Assembly (NCBI GenBank): GCA_031259645.1
Contig: JAIRLC010000099.1
Coordinates: 1-8,879 of the forward strand
Direction of reading: 5' to 3'
Length of the DNA: 8,879 nucleotides
DNA from: Prevotellaceae bacterium
GTDB taxonomy: Bacteria > Bacteroidota > Bacteroidia > Bacteroidales > UBA932
Below are positions 1-6,032 of the stretch, one piece after another; the first letter of the stretch is position 1; each line of letters begins with the position of its first letter. Under the pieces are notes generated by a model. That model worked only from the letters and a program-made list of their open reading frames with translations. It was not told the DNA's origin and made no database searches. The position numbers were made by a program, and so were the translations under genes.

Positions 1-20
1 TCGTGTATGAGCGGAAATAA

Positions 21-52
21 TTTTTCGTTTTATTAAAATTTTCCTACCTTTG
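21..52 (+). promoter_or_regulatory. Probable Bacteroidota promoter for the yifB-like gene
   Basis: TACCTTTG at 45-52 matches the TAnnTTTG -7 element of Bacteroidota sigma-ABfr promoters. A T-rich TTTTTCG stretch at 21-27 lies near where a TTTG-like -33 element would be, but the match is weak. Transcription would start near 58 and give a leader of roughly 90 nt ahead of the ATG at 149. Position and motif are seen; activity is inferred. Confidence 0.5.
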
Positions 53-99
53 CACCATCCACCATATCCACCACAGTTTCGGTTATTTTGTTGTTTATC

Positions 100-149
100 G
101 TCTAATGTCCATTTGTCTAATGTCTAATATCTATTTGTCTATTTGTCTA
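100..149 (+). repeat. GTCTA-rich short direct repeats in the leader of the yifB-like gene
   Basis: Five copies of GTCTA (100-104, 115-119, 122-126, 137-141, 145-149) occur in 50 bp, three of them inside ATTTGTCTA (111-119, 133-141, 141-149). The last copy runs into the ATG of the gene. There is no Shine-Dalgarno sequence. The irregular spacing suggests slippage-type expansion of a simple sequence rather than a defined protein-binding array. Role unknown. Confidence 0.6.
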
Positions 150-1687
150 TGCTAATTAAAACATTCGGCAGCGCCTGTTACGGCATCAATGCCACGACCA
201 TTACCATTGAGGTGGACGCCTCGCCGGGCTTCGGTTTTTGCATGGTGGGGCTGCCCGACAGCGCCGTGAAAGAAAGCCAGCAACGCATCAACACGGCCCT
301 GCAAACCATCGGGTTCCGCATGCCCGGCCGCAAGGTGGTCATCAATATGGCGCCGGCCGACATCCGCAAGGAGGGCTCGGCCTACGATTTGCCGCTGGCG
401 CTGGGGCTGCTGGCCGCCTCGGAACAAATAAAGGCCGATAAAATTGCGGATTTTGTGATTATGGGCGAATTGTCACTCGACGGGCATCTGCGGCCTATCA
501 CCGGCGCATTGCCCATCGCACTGCAAGCACACCGTGAAAATTTCAAGGGGCTCATCCTCCCGAAAGAGAACGCACGCGAAGCTGGTATTGTGGAAGCGTT
601 AAATGTTTACGGGGTGGAAACCTTGCGCGAAGTCATCGATTTCTTTAATGGAGAAAGTGAATTGCAGCCGCTGAAAGTAAATATTCACGAAGAATTTCAA
701 CAATTGTCCACCGATTTTGATGTGGACTTTTCCGATGTAAAAGGACAGGACAATGTGAAGCGCGCCATGGAAATAGCCGCTGCGGGCGGGCACAATATTA
801 TCATGATTGGGCCGCCGGGCTCAGGTAAAACCATGCTGGCGAAGCGACTGCCTACCATCATTCCTCCGCTGAGCCTGCAAGAAGCATTGGAAACCACGAA
901 AATTCATTCGGTGGCGGGAAAAATCGACAAAAACACAGGATTGGTGGCCAAGCGTCCGTTTCGCGCGCCGCACCACACCATCTCGAACGTTGGGCTGGTG
1001 GGCGGAGGCAGTAATCCGCAGCCAGGCGAAATATCGTTGGCGCACAACGGTGTGCTGTTTCTCGACGAGCTGCCGGAATTTCAGCGCACGGTGCTCGAAG
1101 TGATGCGGCAACCGCTGGAAGACCGTTCCATCACCGTGTCGCGCGCCCGTTACTCGATTGAATATCCTGCAAATTTCATGCTGGTGGCTTCCATGAATCC
1201 TTGTCCTTGCGGTAACTACAACCATCCCGAAAAGCCCTGTTTATGCGCTTCAGGGGTAGTACAAAAATACTTGAGTAAAATCTCCGGCCCATTGATTGAC
1301 CGCATTGACATTCACATTGAGGTGGTGCCGGTGCCTTTCGCGCAACTTTCGGAGATAAAACCGGCCGAAAGCAGCGCCGCCATCCGCGAGCGCGTCATAG
1401 CCACACGGAAAATACAGGAACAGCGCTTCAAATTTGAGCCACACATACACTGTAACGCCATGATGCCGTCGCGCCTGCTGAAGAAGTATTGTAAACTGGA
1501 TGAGGCTTGCACCGCGCTGCTAAAAACTGCGGTGGATCAGGTAGGCCTCTCGGCACGTGCTTACGACCGGATATTGAAAGTGGCGCGGACTATCGCCGAT
1601 TTGGGGCATGAGGCGCACATCAAACCCGACCACGTGTCGGAAGCCATCAACTACCGGAATTTAGACCGCGAAGGCTGGGCTGGGTAA
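149..1687 (+). CDS. YifB/ComM family Mg-chelatase-like AAA+ ATPase
   Basis: This is a 512-residue protein of the YifB/ComM family, the normal full length. An N-terminal ChlI-type S5-like domain spans about residues 15-140. The AAA+ core follows, with Walker A GPPGSGKT (221-228), Walker B GVLFLDELPEF (301-311), a sensor-1 region SMNPCPCG (348-355) and GPLIDRIDIH (380-389), which holds the likely arginine finger. A CPC/CLC cysteine set (352, 354, 364, 366) could bind zinc. The Mg_chelatase_C domain covers about 405-506. In Vibrio cholerae, ComM is a hexameric helicase that drives branch migration during natural transformation; whether this homologue does the same is inferred. I chose the ATG at 149 because it begins the conserved MLIKTFGSA start; a TTG at 143 would add only two residues. 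The gene stands alone on the plus strand and ends 26 nt from the convergent ABC-F gene, with no clear hairpin between them. Confidence 0.96.
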   Translation: MLIKTFGSACYGINATTITIEVDASPGFGFCMVGLPDSAVKESQQRINTALQTIGFRMPGRKVVINMAPADIRKEGSAYDLPLALGLLAASEQIKADKIADFVIMGELSLDGHLRPITGALPIALQAHRENFKGLILPKENAREAGIVEALNVYGVETLREVIDFFNGESELQPLKVNIHEEFQQLSTDFDVDFSDVKGQDNVKRAMEIAAAGGHNIIMIGPPGSGKTMLAKRLPTIIPPLSLQEALETTKIHSVAGKIDKNTGLVAKRPFRAPHHTISNVGLVGGGSNPQPGEISLAHNGVLFLDELPEFQRTVLEVMRQPLEDRSITVSRARYSIEYPANFMLVASMNPCPCGNYNHPEKPCLCASGVVQKYLSKISGPLIDRIDIHIEVVPVPFAQLSEIKPAESSAAIRERVIATRKIQEQRFKFEPHIHCNAMMPSRLLKKYCKLDEACTALLKTAVDQVGLSARAYDRILKVARTIADLGHEAHIKPDHVSEAINYRNLDREGWAG

Positions 1688-1713
1688 GTGTGGACGAATA
1701 GCAAGATCCTTTT

Positions 1714-3300
1714 TCATTCCAGCCTCACCTGCTTACTCACCCCAACTTCCTCCACAAAGTGCCGGTCGTGCGAGATGACCAGTAAGCTGCCTCTGTAGCC
1801 CTTGAGGGTTTGGGTTAATATTTGCAGGCTTGCGAGGTCGAGGTTGTTGGTGGGCTCGTCGAGGATGATGAGGCCGGGGGTTTGGTTGCCGAGCATCAGG
1901 CAGCAAAGGTAGAGGCGCATCTTTTCGCCGCCGCTCAAGGCGCGACACGGTTTGTCCCACGTGCCGGAAGGGAACAGGAAGCGGTTCAGGCGCAGCCTCA
2001 CCTCGTGCACTGCCAGATGCTGCCGGTTGTGTATGGCGGCAAGTTCTTCGATGCTGCACGCCGCGTCCACTTGGGTGTAGTCCTGGTCTAAGTAAATCCA
2101 GCGGAAGTCCGCACGCCTGATTGTCCCGCAGGATGGGCGGAGCGAGCCGGTCAGCAGTTTGATGAGCGTGGTTTTTCCGGCGCCGTTGTCGCCCAAAAGG
2201 TGGATGCGGTCGTGGCTGTAAAGGGTGAAGTCCAGCGGCGTTTTCCACAGCGGCGACGCCGGCCGATAGGCGAAGTTGATTTGCCAAGCTTCGATAAGCA
2301 GCTTTCCCGGATGCATGGACGTGTGGTCGAAATCTATCTTCAAATCTTTCAGCGCTCCTTGTTGCTGTTTCAGGCTAAACAGCTTTTCCCGATGAGCGCC
2401 GATAATTTCTTCATGTTTTTCGTTCAGTCCTGCCGCCGTGTTTTCGGCCGAGTTGGTCAGTGTTTTCCGAAAAATGCGGGGCACTTCCGTTTTCTTTTTC
2501 TCTCCTTTGGCAATACGTTTCTCCTGTTGTTGCTTTATCTCCTGCGCCTTGATGCGCGCCAGCCGGAGGGCTTTTTCTTCCGCATGAATGTCGTTGCTTA
2601 GCGCCTTGTCTTCGATCTCTTTTTGCGTCCGGTAGAACGCATAATTCCCGCCATACGTCCGGACGCCGTGTCCCGATAATTCGCAGGTAACGTGCAGTTG
2701 ATTGAGGAGCGTGACGTCGTGGCTGACGACGACAATCGTTGCCGTGCTTTGCCGGATATAGTCGTAGAGTAGCTGGCGGCTCGTTTCGTCGAGGTGGTTG
2801 GTGGGCTCGTCGAGTAGCATGATGGCAGGTGCGTGGATGAGCAGGCCGGCCAAAAACAGTTTTGTCTTCTCGCCGCCGCTCAGGTTATTTGCCGGCGTGT
2901 TGAGTGCAACGTGCGACAGCCGCCAGTAGGCAAGCGCTTTCCGGCATCGTGCTTCTATCGTCCAGTCGTCTGCCAAAGTGTCGTAGTCCGGCGGGGAGAC
3001 GCTGCCGCCCATAATGGCGTTGAGCGCTACCAGCTTGTCGCTAACATTTAGGACTTCCGCAATGCTCTTGTTCAGCGTGCCGGTGTGTTGGGGTATGTAA
3101 TACGGCCGGAAAGCGGATGCGACGCTCCCTCCGGTGGGTTGCAGTTCGCCCGCCATTAGCTTTAACAGTGTGGTTTTGCCCGTGCCGTTGTCGCCGACAA
3201 TGGCCACCTTGCGCTGCTTGGCTACAGCGAAATTCAAATGTTCAAACAGCAAATCCCGGTTGGGGTGGCGATATGATAAATCGCTAATGATAATACTCAT
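1714..3300 (-). CDS. ABC-F family ATPase (ribosome-associated, no membrane domain)
   Basis: This 528-residue protein has two ABC ATPase domains in one chain and no transmembrane segment, which defines the ABC-F class. Domain 1 has Walker A GDNGTGKT (36-43), signature LSGGEK (140-145), Walker B IMLLDEPTNHLD (160-171) and H-loop SHD (193-195). Domain 2 has GDNGAGKT (370-377), LSGGEK (455-460), LIILDEPTNNLD (477-488) and SHD (510-512). A charged, Lys/Glu-rich linker at about 225-320 sits where ABC-F proteins carry the P-site tRNA interaction motif. Known members bind the ribosomal E site and either help stalled translation or protect against ribosome-targeting antibiotics; the sequence alone does not tell me which subgroup this is. 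The ATG at 3300 starts a normal first beta-strand (MSIIISDLSY). An in-frame start 13 codons upstream is possible, but it adds a non-conserved stretch. There is no Shine-Dalgarno site. It lies downstream of the 465-residue gene on the same strand, separated by a structured leader of about 130 nt. Confidence 0.93.
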   Translation of the reverse strand: MSIIISDLSYRHPNRDLLFEHLNFAVAKQRKVAIVGDNGTGKTTLLKLMAGELQPTGGSVASAFRPYYIPQHTGTLNKSIAEVLNVSDKLVALNAIMGGSVSPPDYDTLADDWTIEARCRKALAYWRLSHVALNTPANNLSGGEKTKLFLAGLLIHAPAIMLLDEPTNHLDETSRQLLYDYIRQSTATIVVVSHDVTLLNQLHVTCELSGHGVRTYGGNYAFYRTQKEIEDKALSNDIHAEEKALRLARIKAQEIKQQQEKRIAKGEKKKTEVPRIFRKTLTNSAENTAAGLNEKHEEIIGAHREKLFSLKQQQGALKDLKIDFDHTSMHPGKLLIEAWQINFAYRPASPLWKTPLDFTLYSHDRIHLLGDNGAGKTTLIKLLTGSLRPSCGTIRRADFRWIYLDQDYTQVDAACSIEELAAIHNRQHLAVHEVRLRLNRFLFPSGTWDKPCRALSGGEKMRLYLCCLMLGNQTPGLIILDEPTNNLDLASLQILTQTLKGYRGSLLVISHDRHFVEEVGVSKQVRLE

Positions 3301-3377
3301 GATATAGCTAATAAGCGCCCGAAAAATCAATACAGGCAATAAAATTAAACCGAACTGTTACTTGGTACTGTTGGGGT

Positions 3378-3396
3378 GCCGGTTTCGGAAGCCGGC
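3378..3396 (-). promoter_or_regulatory. GC-rich hairpin in the ABC-F leader
   Basis: On the minus strand GCCGG (3396-3392) pairs with CCGGC (3382-3378), and after one C-A mismatch TT pairs with AA around a 3-nt loop. It begins two nt after the stop codon of a five-codon ORF. No U-tract follows, so it is not a standard terminator. A second pairing is possible between AAACCGG (3385-3379) and UCGGUUU (3353-3347), which would compete with this hairpin and precedes a U-rich stretch. It could alternatively be the 3'-end structure of the upstream gene. Confidence 0.4.
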
Positions 3397-3398
3397 GG

Positions 3399-3416
3399 TT
3401 AGCTATTCATTTTCAT
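3399..3416 (-). CDS. Possible five-residue leader peptide ahead of the ABC-F gene
   Basis: ATG AAA ATG AAT AGC TAA (peptide MKMNS) lies 16 nt after the stop of the upstream gene and about 100 nt before the ABC-F ATG. It directly precedes the leader hairpin. Antibiotic-resistance ABC-F genes in other phyla are often controlled by short leader peptides through attenuation, which is why I list it. An ORF this short is easily found by chance and there is no Shine-Dalgarno site to support it. Confidence 0.25.
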   Translation of the reverse strand: MKMNS

Positions 3417-3432
3417 TGGAGCACGTGTTAAG

Positions 3433-4830
3433 TTAAACTTGGCGCAAAGATAAGGATTTTTTCCGGTGTTTTTCTCCGGTTGACAGGCTTGCAGGTCCGG
3501 TGAGGTTATTGTCGTCCGGCAGTTCCAGCGCGTCAGCGCGGTTGGCGGGATGTTCTTCGAGGAATTTCTTGACGAAGGCGGTTTGTTTGTCATCCGTCAT
3601 GTCCGGGCACTTCAACCATCTTTGAAGGTGTTCTTTTATCTGGTAGATTCCCGATTCTACCAGCGCGTTTTTCAGCAGGGGGATTTGCTCAAAATCGATG
3701 TCGAACAAAAAATTCAACAAGTCCATTTTCAAATAGGTAATGTCTTTTGTGGAAAGGCGGAGCATTTTCTGCAGGCGTTTTCCTTCCGGCGTCAAAGCGC
3801 TGGTGACGGGCAGGAATGTTAGTATAAACAGTTTATCGCCTTGTGTGACGAAAGAGAAGTAGCCGAATACCTCTTTCTTTGCCTGTTCGTTATTGTCGAT
3901 ATGGGCAACGAAGAGGGGTTGTTCGTCGGTCCCCCGCACTATGTTCGGCGACAGCATCAGCGAGCTATAGAGGAGCATCATCCGTTCGGTAGGCGGAAGC
4001 ATTTGGAGGCGTTCCTTGAGCCGGAGGATAGCGTGTTGTTGGATGTAGATAGAGAGTTCCCGGTCGTCCTCCTCGCGGCAGGTGGGAAAGATAGCGCTGT
4101 AGCGGATTTTAGCGGGTAACATTTCCGTCATTTGTATGGGCCCTATGCAAAACCGGTAGGCTTTTCGCCATATATCGAAATGTTGGAACGAAATACATTC
4201 GGGCACGGCAGAGGTGAGGGCAATCGTCAAACCAATGGCGCCTGATGGACGTTCTTCATAATTCCCAAGGTAGCCGTATAGCCGGAATTGCACTTGCGAG
4301 ATATTCATCAAAGGAAATCTGATAAGGTTGGTTACCTGGTCTTGCATACGCTTGAGGAATATCCCCGCGTTGTTTATCGCTTCGACAGCCGCTTTGACGG
4401 CTTCTACCTCGCCAAGCACGATGTGTTTCCAGTCGGGATACAATGTCATTCCGTAGAAAAAAGAGAGACCATAGCCCAATGCATCAGCCAGCGAAAGGTC
4501 AATGCCGGCGTCATTATCCAGGCGGTGTTCTTCAAGCTTGGTAAACAAATAGGAATGAACGTAGCGCAAATAGGAGCGGGGAACACGTTCACCTTTTTTT
4601 ATCACTACGCGTGGGCTTTCGCACGACCTGGACAGTATTACATGTAATTGTTGTTTCGTCATCCGGTCGAGGAATGAGTCGTCGACGCCCGCGATGCGAA
4701 GCAGTTTACGTCCCACTTCTTCCATGTGCCGGAGGTGCGTTTGCGGCGGCCGGTGCATAAAGTAGTTCTTTGGTTGGGACGAGTGATAAACTTTCTTTGT
4801 CCGTTTACGGTTATTTTTACTTTTGGGCAT
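3433..4830 (-). CDS. Unrecognised 465-residue protein, probably cytoplasmic
   Basis: I do not recognise this family. The protein opens with a strongly basic stretch (KSKNNRKRTKK, 3-13) and ends in another (GEKHRKKS), with no signal peptide or convincing membrane segment. The middle is mixed alpha/beta. One segment has the pattern HAILRLKERL (266-275; His266, Arg270, Glu273, Arg274), followed by a strand-rich part with FGYFSFVTQGDKLFILTFLP (322-341) and TPEGKRL (347-353), which looks like a compact conserved fold. The region at about 112-165 (ADALGYGLSFFYGMTL, then an Ala-rich helix) may be a helical domain. The basic tails suggest nucleic acid or ribosome binding, but that is inference. The ATG at 4830 is preceded by a good TAnnTTTG element at 4858-4865. 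Base composition resembles the ABC-F gene next to it, so there is no strong sign of recent transfer. Coding status is well supported by length and residue composition. Confidence 0.85.
   Translation of the reverse strand: MPKSKNNRKRTKKVYHSSQPKNYFMHRPPQTHLRHMEEVGRKLLRIAGVDDSFLDRMTKQQLHVILSRSCESPRVVIKKGERVPRSYLRYVHSYLFTKLEEHRLDNDAGIDLSLADALGYGLSFFYGMTLYPDWKHIVLGEVEAVKAAVEAINNAGIFLKRMQDQVTNLIRFPLMNISQVQFRLYGYLGNYEERPSGAIGLTIALTSAVPECISFQHFDIWRKAYRFCIGPIQMTEMLPAKIRYSAIFPTCREEDDRELSIYIQQHAILRLKERLQMLPPTERMMLLYSSLMLSPNIVRGTDEQPLFVAHIDNNEQAKKEVFGYFSFVTQGDKLFILTFLPVTSALTPEGKRLQKMLRLSTKDITYLKMDLLNFLFDIDFEQIPLLKNALVESGIYQIKEHLQRWLKCPDMTDDKQTAFVKKFLEEHPANRADALELPDDNNLTGPASLSTGEKHRKKSLSLRQV
3445..3452 (-). 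promoter_or_regulatory. Possible -7 element for the ABC-F transcript
   Basis: TATCTTTG on the minus strand matches TAnnTTTG. It sits inside the last codons of the upstream 465-residue gene, which would place a transcript start just before that gene's stop codon and give the ABC-F gene its own leader of about 135 nt. I see no good TTTG -33 element, so this is tentative. Confidence 0.35.
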
Positions 4831-4849
4831 AAATCCATAACCTTAAAAT

Positions 4850-5101
4850 TCAATGTCCAAAGATACGTAACTTTTCCAATTCTTCCGCAATTTCTTTTAC
4901 GCATTTTTCCGACAGCGGGTAAAATGTCATGCCCACTACGGCGAGTACGCAGCTGATGGCTGGCAGCCAGCTCAGCATGAGGCATACGCCAAAGATGGCG
5001 GAGTCGGATTGCACGGCGGCTGTTTGGTCGTAGCCAAACCAAGCCAGCAGCCATCCGCTCAGGGCGGCGCCAATCATGTTGGCGGCCAGCCCCGACCCCA
5101 C
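4850..5101 (-). pseudogene. C-terminal remnant of an MFS/GPH-type sugar:cation symporter
   Basis: The 83-residue frame begins VGSGLAANMIGAALSGWLLA and reads like the last two membrane helices (about residues 8-23 and 36-60) and cytoplasmic tail (KEIAEELEKLR) of a glycoside-pentoside-hexuronide symporter (MelB-like), a family usually 440-500 residues long. The N-terminal ~80% is absent. The frame stays open a little further upstream but runs out of register into the end of the GDSL esterase gene, so the recognisable part starts abruptly near 5101, 14 nt after that gene's stop. No start codon other than the GTG at 5101 is credible. The piece itself contains no internal stop or frameshift, which suggests a fairly recent deletion. 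Family assignment comes from remembered sequence character and is not a database match. Confidence 0.75.
4858..4890 (-). promoter_or_regulatory. Probable promoter of the 465-residue gene
   Basis: TATCTTTG (4865-4858 on the minus strand) matches the TAnnTTTG -7 element. A TTG (4890-4888) lies about 22 nt upstream, a weak -33 candidate at roughly the right spacing. The start codon at 4830 would follow a leader of about 20 nt. The element lies inside the 3' end of the truncated transporter gene, which could help explain why that fragment has been kept. Confidence 0.5.
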
Positions 5102-5115
5102 TGTCTCTCTTAATT

Positions 5116-5808
5116 CTATTTTATGTTGTCGATGGCTTGTTTCACAATTTTTTCCATAACTTCGTAACCCGCTACGGTCACATGGACGCCGTCTGTGGTG
5201 TATTGTGCCGTCATTCCTTTACTGCCGTCTTTGCTTACTAATTGTGTGTAATAATCTACGTAGATGAAGCCTTTAGCGGCGCAGTAGGCTTTTATCGCGG
5301 CGTTCAGTTGGTCTACTTTTTCCGGCACGGCGGTGATTTCCTCGCGCCACGGGATTTTCGCCGCCGGTAACACGGAGGTGAGGATTACTTTTATGCCGTT
5401 GGCATGGGCTATTTCCGCCATGGATTGGATGCTTCCGAAGGTAAATTCGAGGTCGTAGGTTACGCTGTTGTCAGCAATGTCGTTGATGCCGCCGTTGATG
5501 ACTACTACCTGCGGTTTTAACGCTACAATGTCGGCTCTAAAGCGGGAAAGCATTTGCGGCGTGGTTTGTCCGCTGATACCGCGTCCTGCGTAGTTGTTGT
5601 CTTTGAAAAACCCGGGACGCATCGCAGCCCACCCTTGCGTAATGGAATTGCCCATGAACGCTGCTTTCACCGGTGTGGCTTCTTTTTTTAGTTGTGCGTT
5701 GTCGTTTGCGTAAACGTTCAGTCTCGCCCACTGCCCGTTGTTTTGTGCATGAACGGTTAGTCCTGCGAAAAGGCATACGGCGACTAAAATCAATTTTTTT
5801 GTTTTCAT
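5116..5808 (-). CDS. Secreted GDSL/SGNH-family esterase
   Basis: This 230-residue protein starts with a signal peptide (MKTKKLILVAVCLFAGLTVHA, cleavage probably before Gln22), so it is exported to the periplasm or beyond; there is no lipobox cysteine. It carries all four SGNH blocks: GNSIT (53-57, nucleophile Ser55), a block II glycine in GRGISGQ (75-81), block III GGIND (106-110, Asn109) and block V DGVH (206-209, Asp206 and His209). Such enzymes in Bacteroidota deacylate carbohydrates or lipids, and many act as acetylesterases on glycans; the substrate here is not readable. Length and motif spacing are normal, so it should be active. It follows a 30-codon ORF after 11 nt and is followed within 14 nt by a truncated sugar symporter. 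An AraC regulator lies upstream on the same strand, which hints at sugar-linked control. Confidence 0.92.
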   Translation of the reverse strand: MKTKKLILVAVCLFAGLTVHAQNNGQWARLNVYANDNAQLKKEATPVKAAFMGNSITQGWAAMRPGFFKDNNYAGRGISGQTTPQMLSRFRADIVALKPQVVVINGGINDIADNSVTYDLEFTFGSIQSMAEIAHANGIKVILTSVLPAAKIPWREEITAVPEKVDQLNAAIKAYCAAKGFIYVDYYTQLVSKDGSKGMTAQYTTDGVHVTVAGYEVMEKIVKQAIDNIK

Positions 5809-5819
5809 GATTATTTATT

Positions 5820-5912
5820 TTAGGCTTTTAGTAAGCGCTCCAGCGCTGCAATTCTTTCGTCTTTTTCCGAAATAGCTTTGTTTTGCTCCGAAATGGCTTT
5901 AGCAATTATCAT
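5820..5912 (-). CDS. Small 30-residue heptad-repeat ORF upstream of the GDSL gene (possible gene remnant)
   Basis: ATG at 5912 opens a 30-codon frame ending 11 nt before the GDSL start. It reads as regular heptads (AISEQNK, AISEKDE, RIAALER, LLKA) with Ala/Leu and Ile at the core positions, a short parallel coiled coil. The first two heptads are encoded by an imperfect 21-bp tandem repeat. The frame is also open upstream of the ATG (…CTIQTVI), so it could be the last piece of a larger protein; coiled-coil tails like this end many surface or fibre proteins. A TACTTTTG element about 27 nt upstream would instead make it the first cistron of the GDSL transcript. I cannot decide between a real small protein and a remnant. 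Confidence 0.45.
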   Translation of the reverse strand: MIIAKAISEQNKAISEKDERIAALERLLKA

Positions 5913-5938
5913 AATAACAGTTTGAATGGTACAATGTG

Positions 5939-5946
5939 CAAAAGTA
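5939..5946 (-). promoter_or_regulatory. Probable -7 element for the small ORF and GDSL transcript
   Basis: TACTTTTG (minus strand) matches TAnnTTTG, with transcription expected to start near 5932. This would place both the 30-codon ORF and the GDSL gene downstream. A TTG at 5965-5963 is closer than ideal for the -33 position. Confidence 0.45.
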
Positions 5947-6032
5947 ATCATTTTTTTGTAACAACTGCGCGGTAAAGCTAAAAACTTTCACCAAAAATGT
6001 GTAAATGACATGGGCCATGATGCCGGAAAATG

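Noticed and set aside
143..148. TTG start two codons before the yifB-type ATG
   Set aside because: The ATG at 149 begins the conserved N-terminus and the TTG belongs to the GTCTA repeat.
1688..1713. Bidirectional terminator between the convergent yifB-type and ABC-F genes
   Set aside because: The 26-bp gap shows no inverted repeat of useful length.
3378..3396. Intrinsic terminator between the 465-residue gene and ABC-F
   Set aside because: The stem is followed by CACCCCAAC on the minus strand and by GGTTAGC on the plus strand, with no U-tract in either direction.
3399..3593. 64-codon minus-strand ORF that ends with the MKMNS codons
   Set aside because: It lies almost wholly inside the 465-residue gene in another frame and has a random-looking composition; only its last five codons are kept as a possible leader peptide.
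4034..4221. Toxin or nuclease assignment from the HAILRLKERL segment of the 465-residue protein
   Set aside because: His-x3-Arg-x2-Glu-Arg also occurs in some small toxin-like families, but one short motif in a much larger protein with no antitoxin partner is not enough to name a function.
4659..5054. 131-codon minus-strand ORF spanning the symporter remnant and the start of the 465-residue gene
   Set aside because: It is a frame shadow of both, rich in Arg/His/Trp from GC-biased out-of-frame reading, with no recognisable motif.
5947..6032. Terminator after the AraC-type gene
   Set aside because: Only a weak CATG-ggc-CATG pairing is present, not followed by a U-tract; nothing else was seen in this gap.
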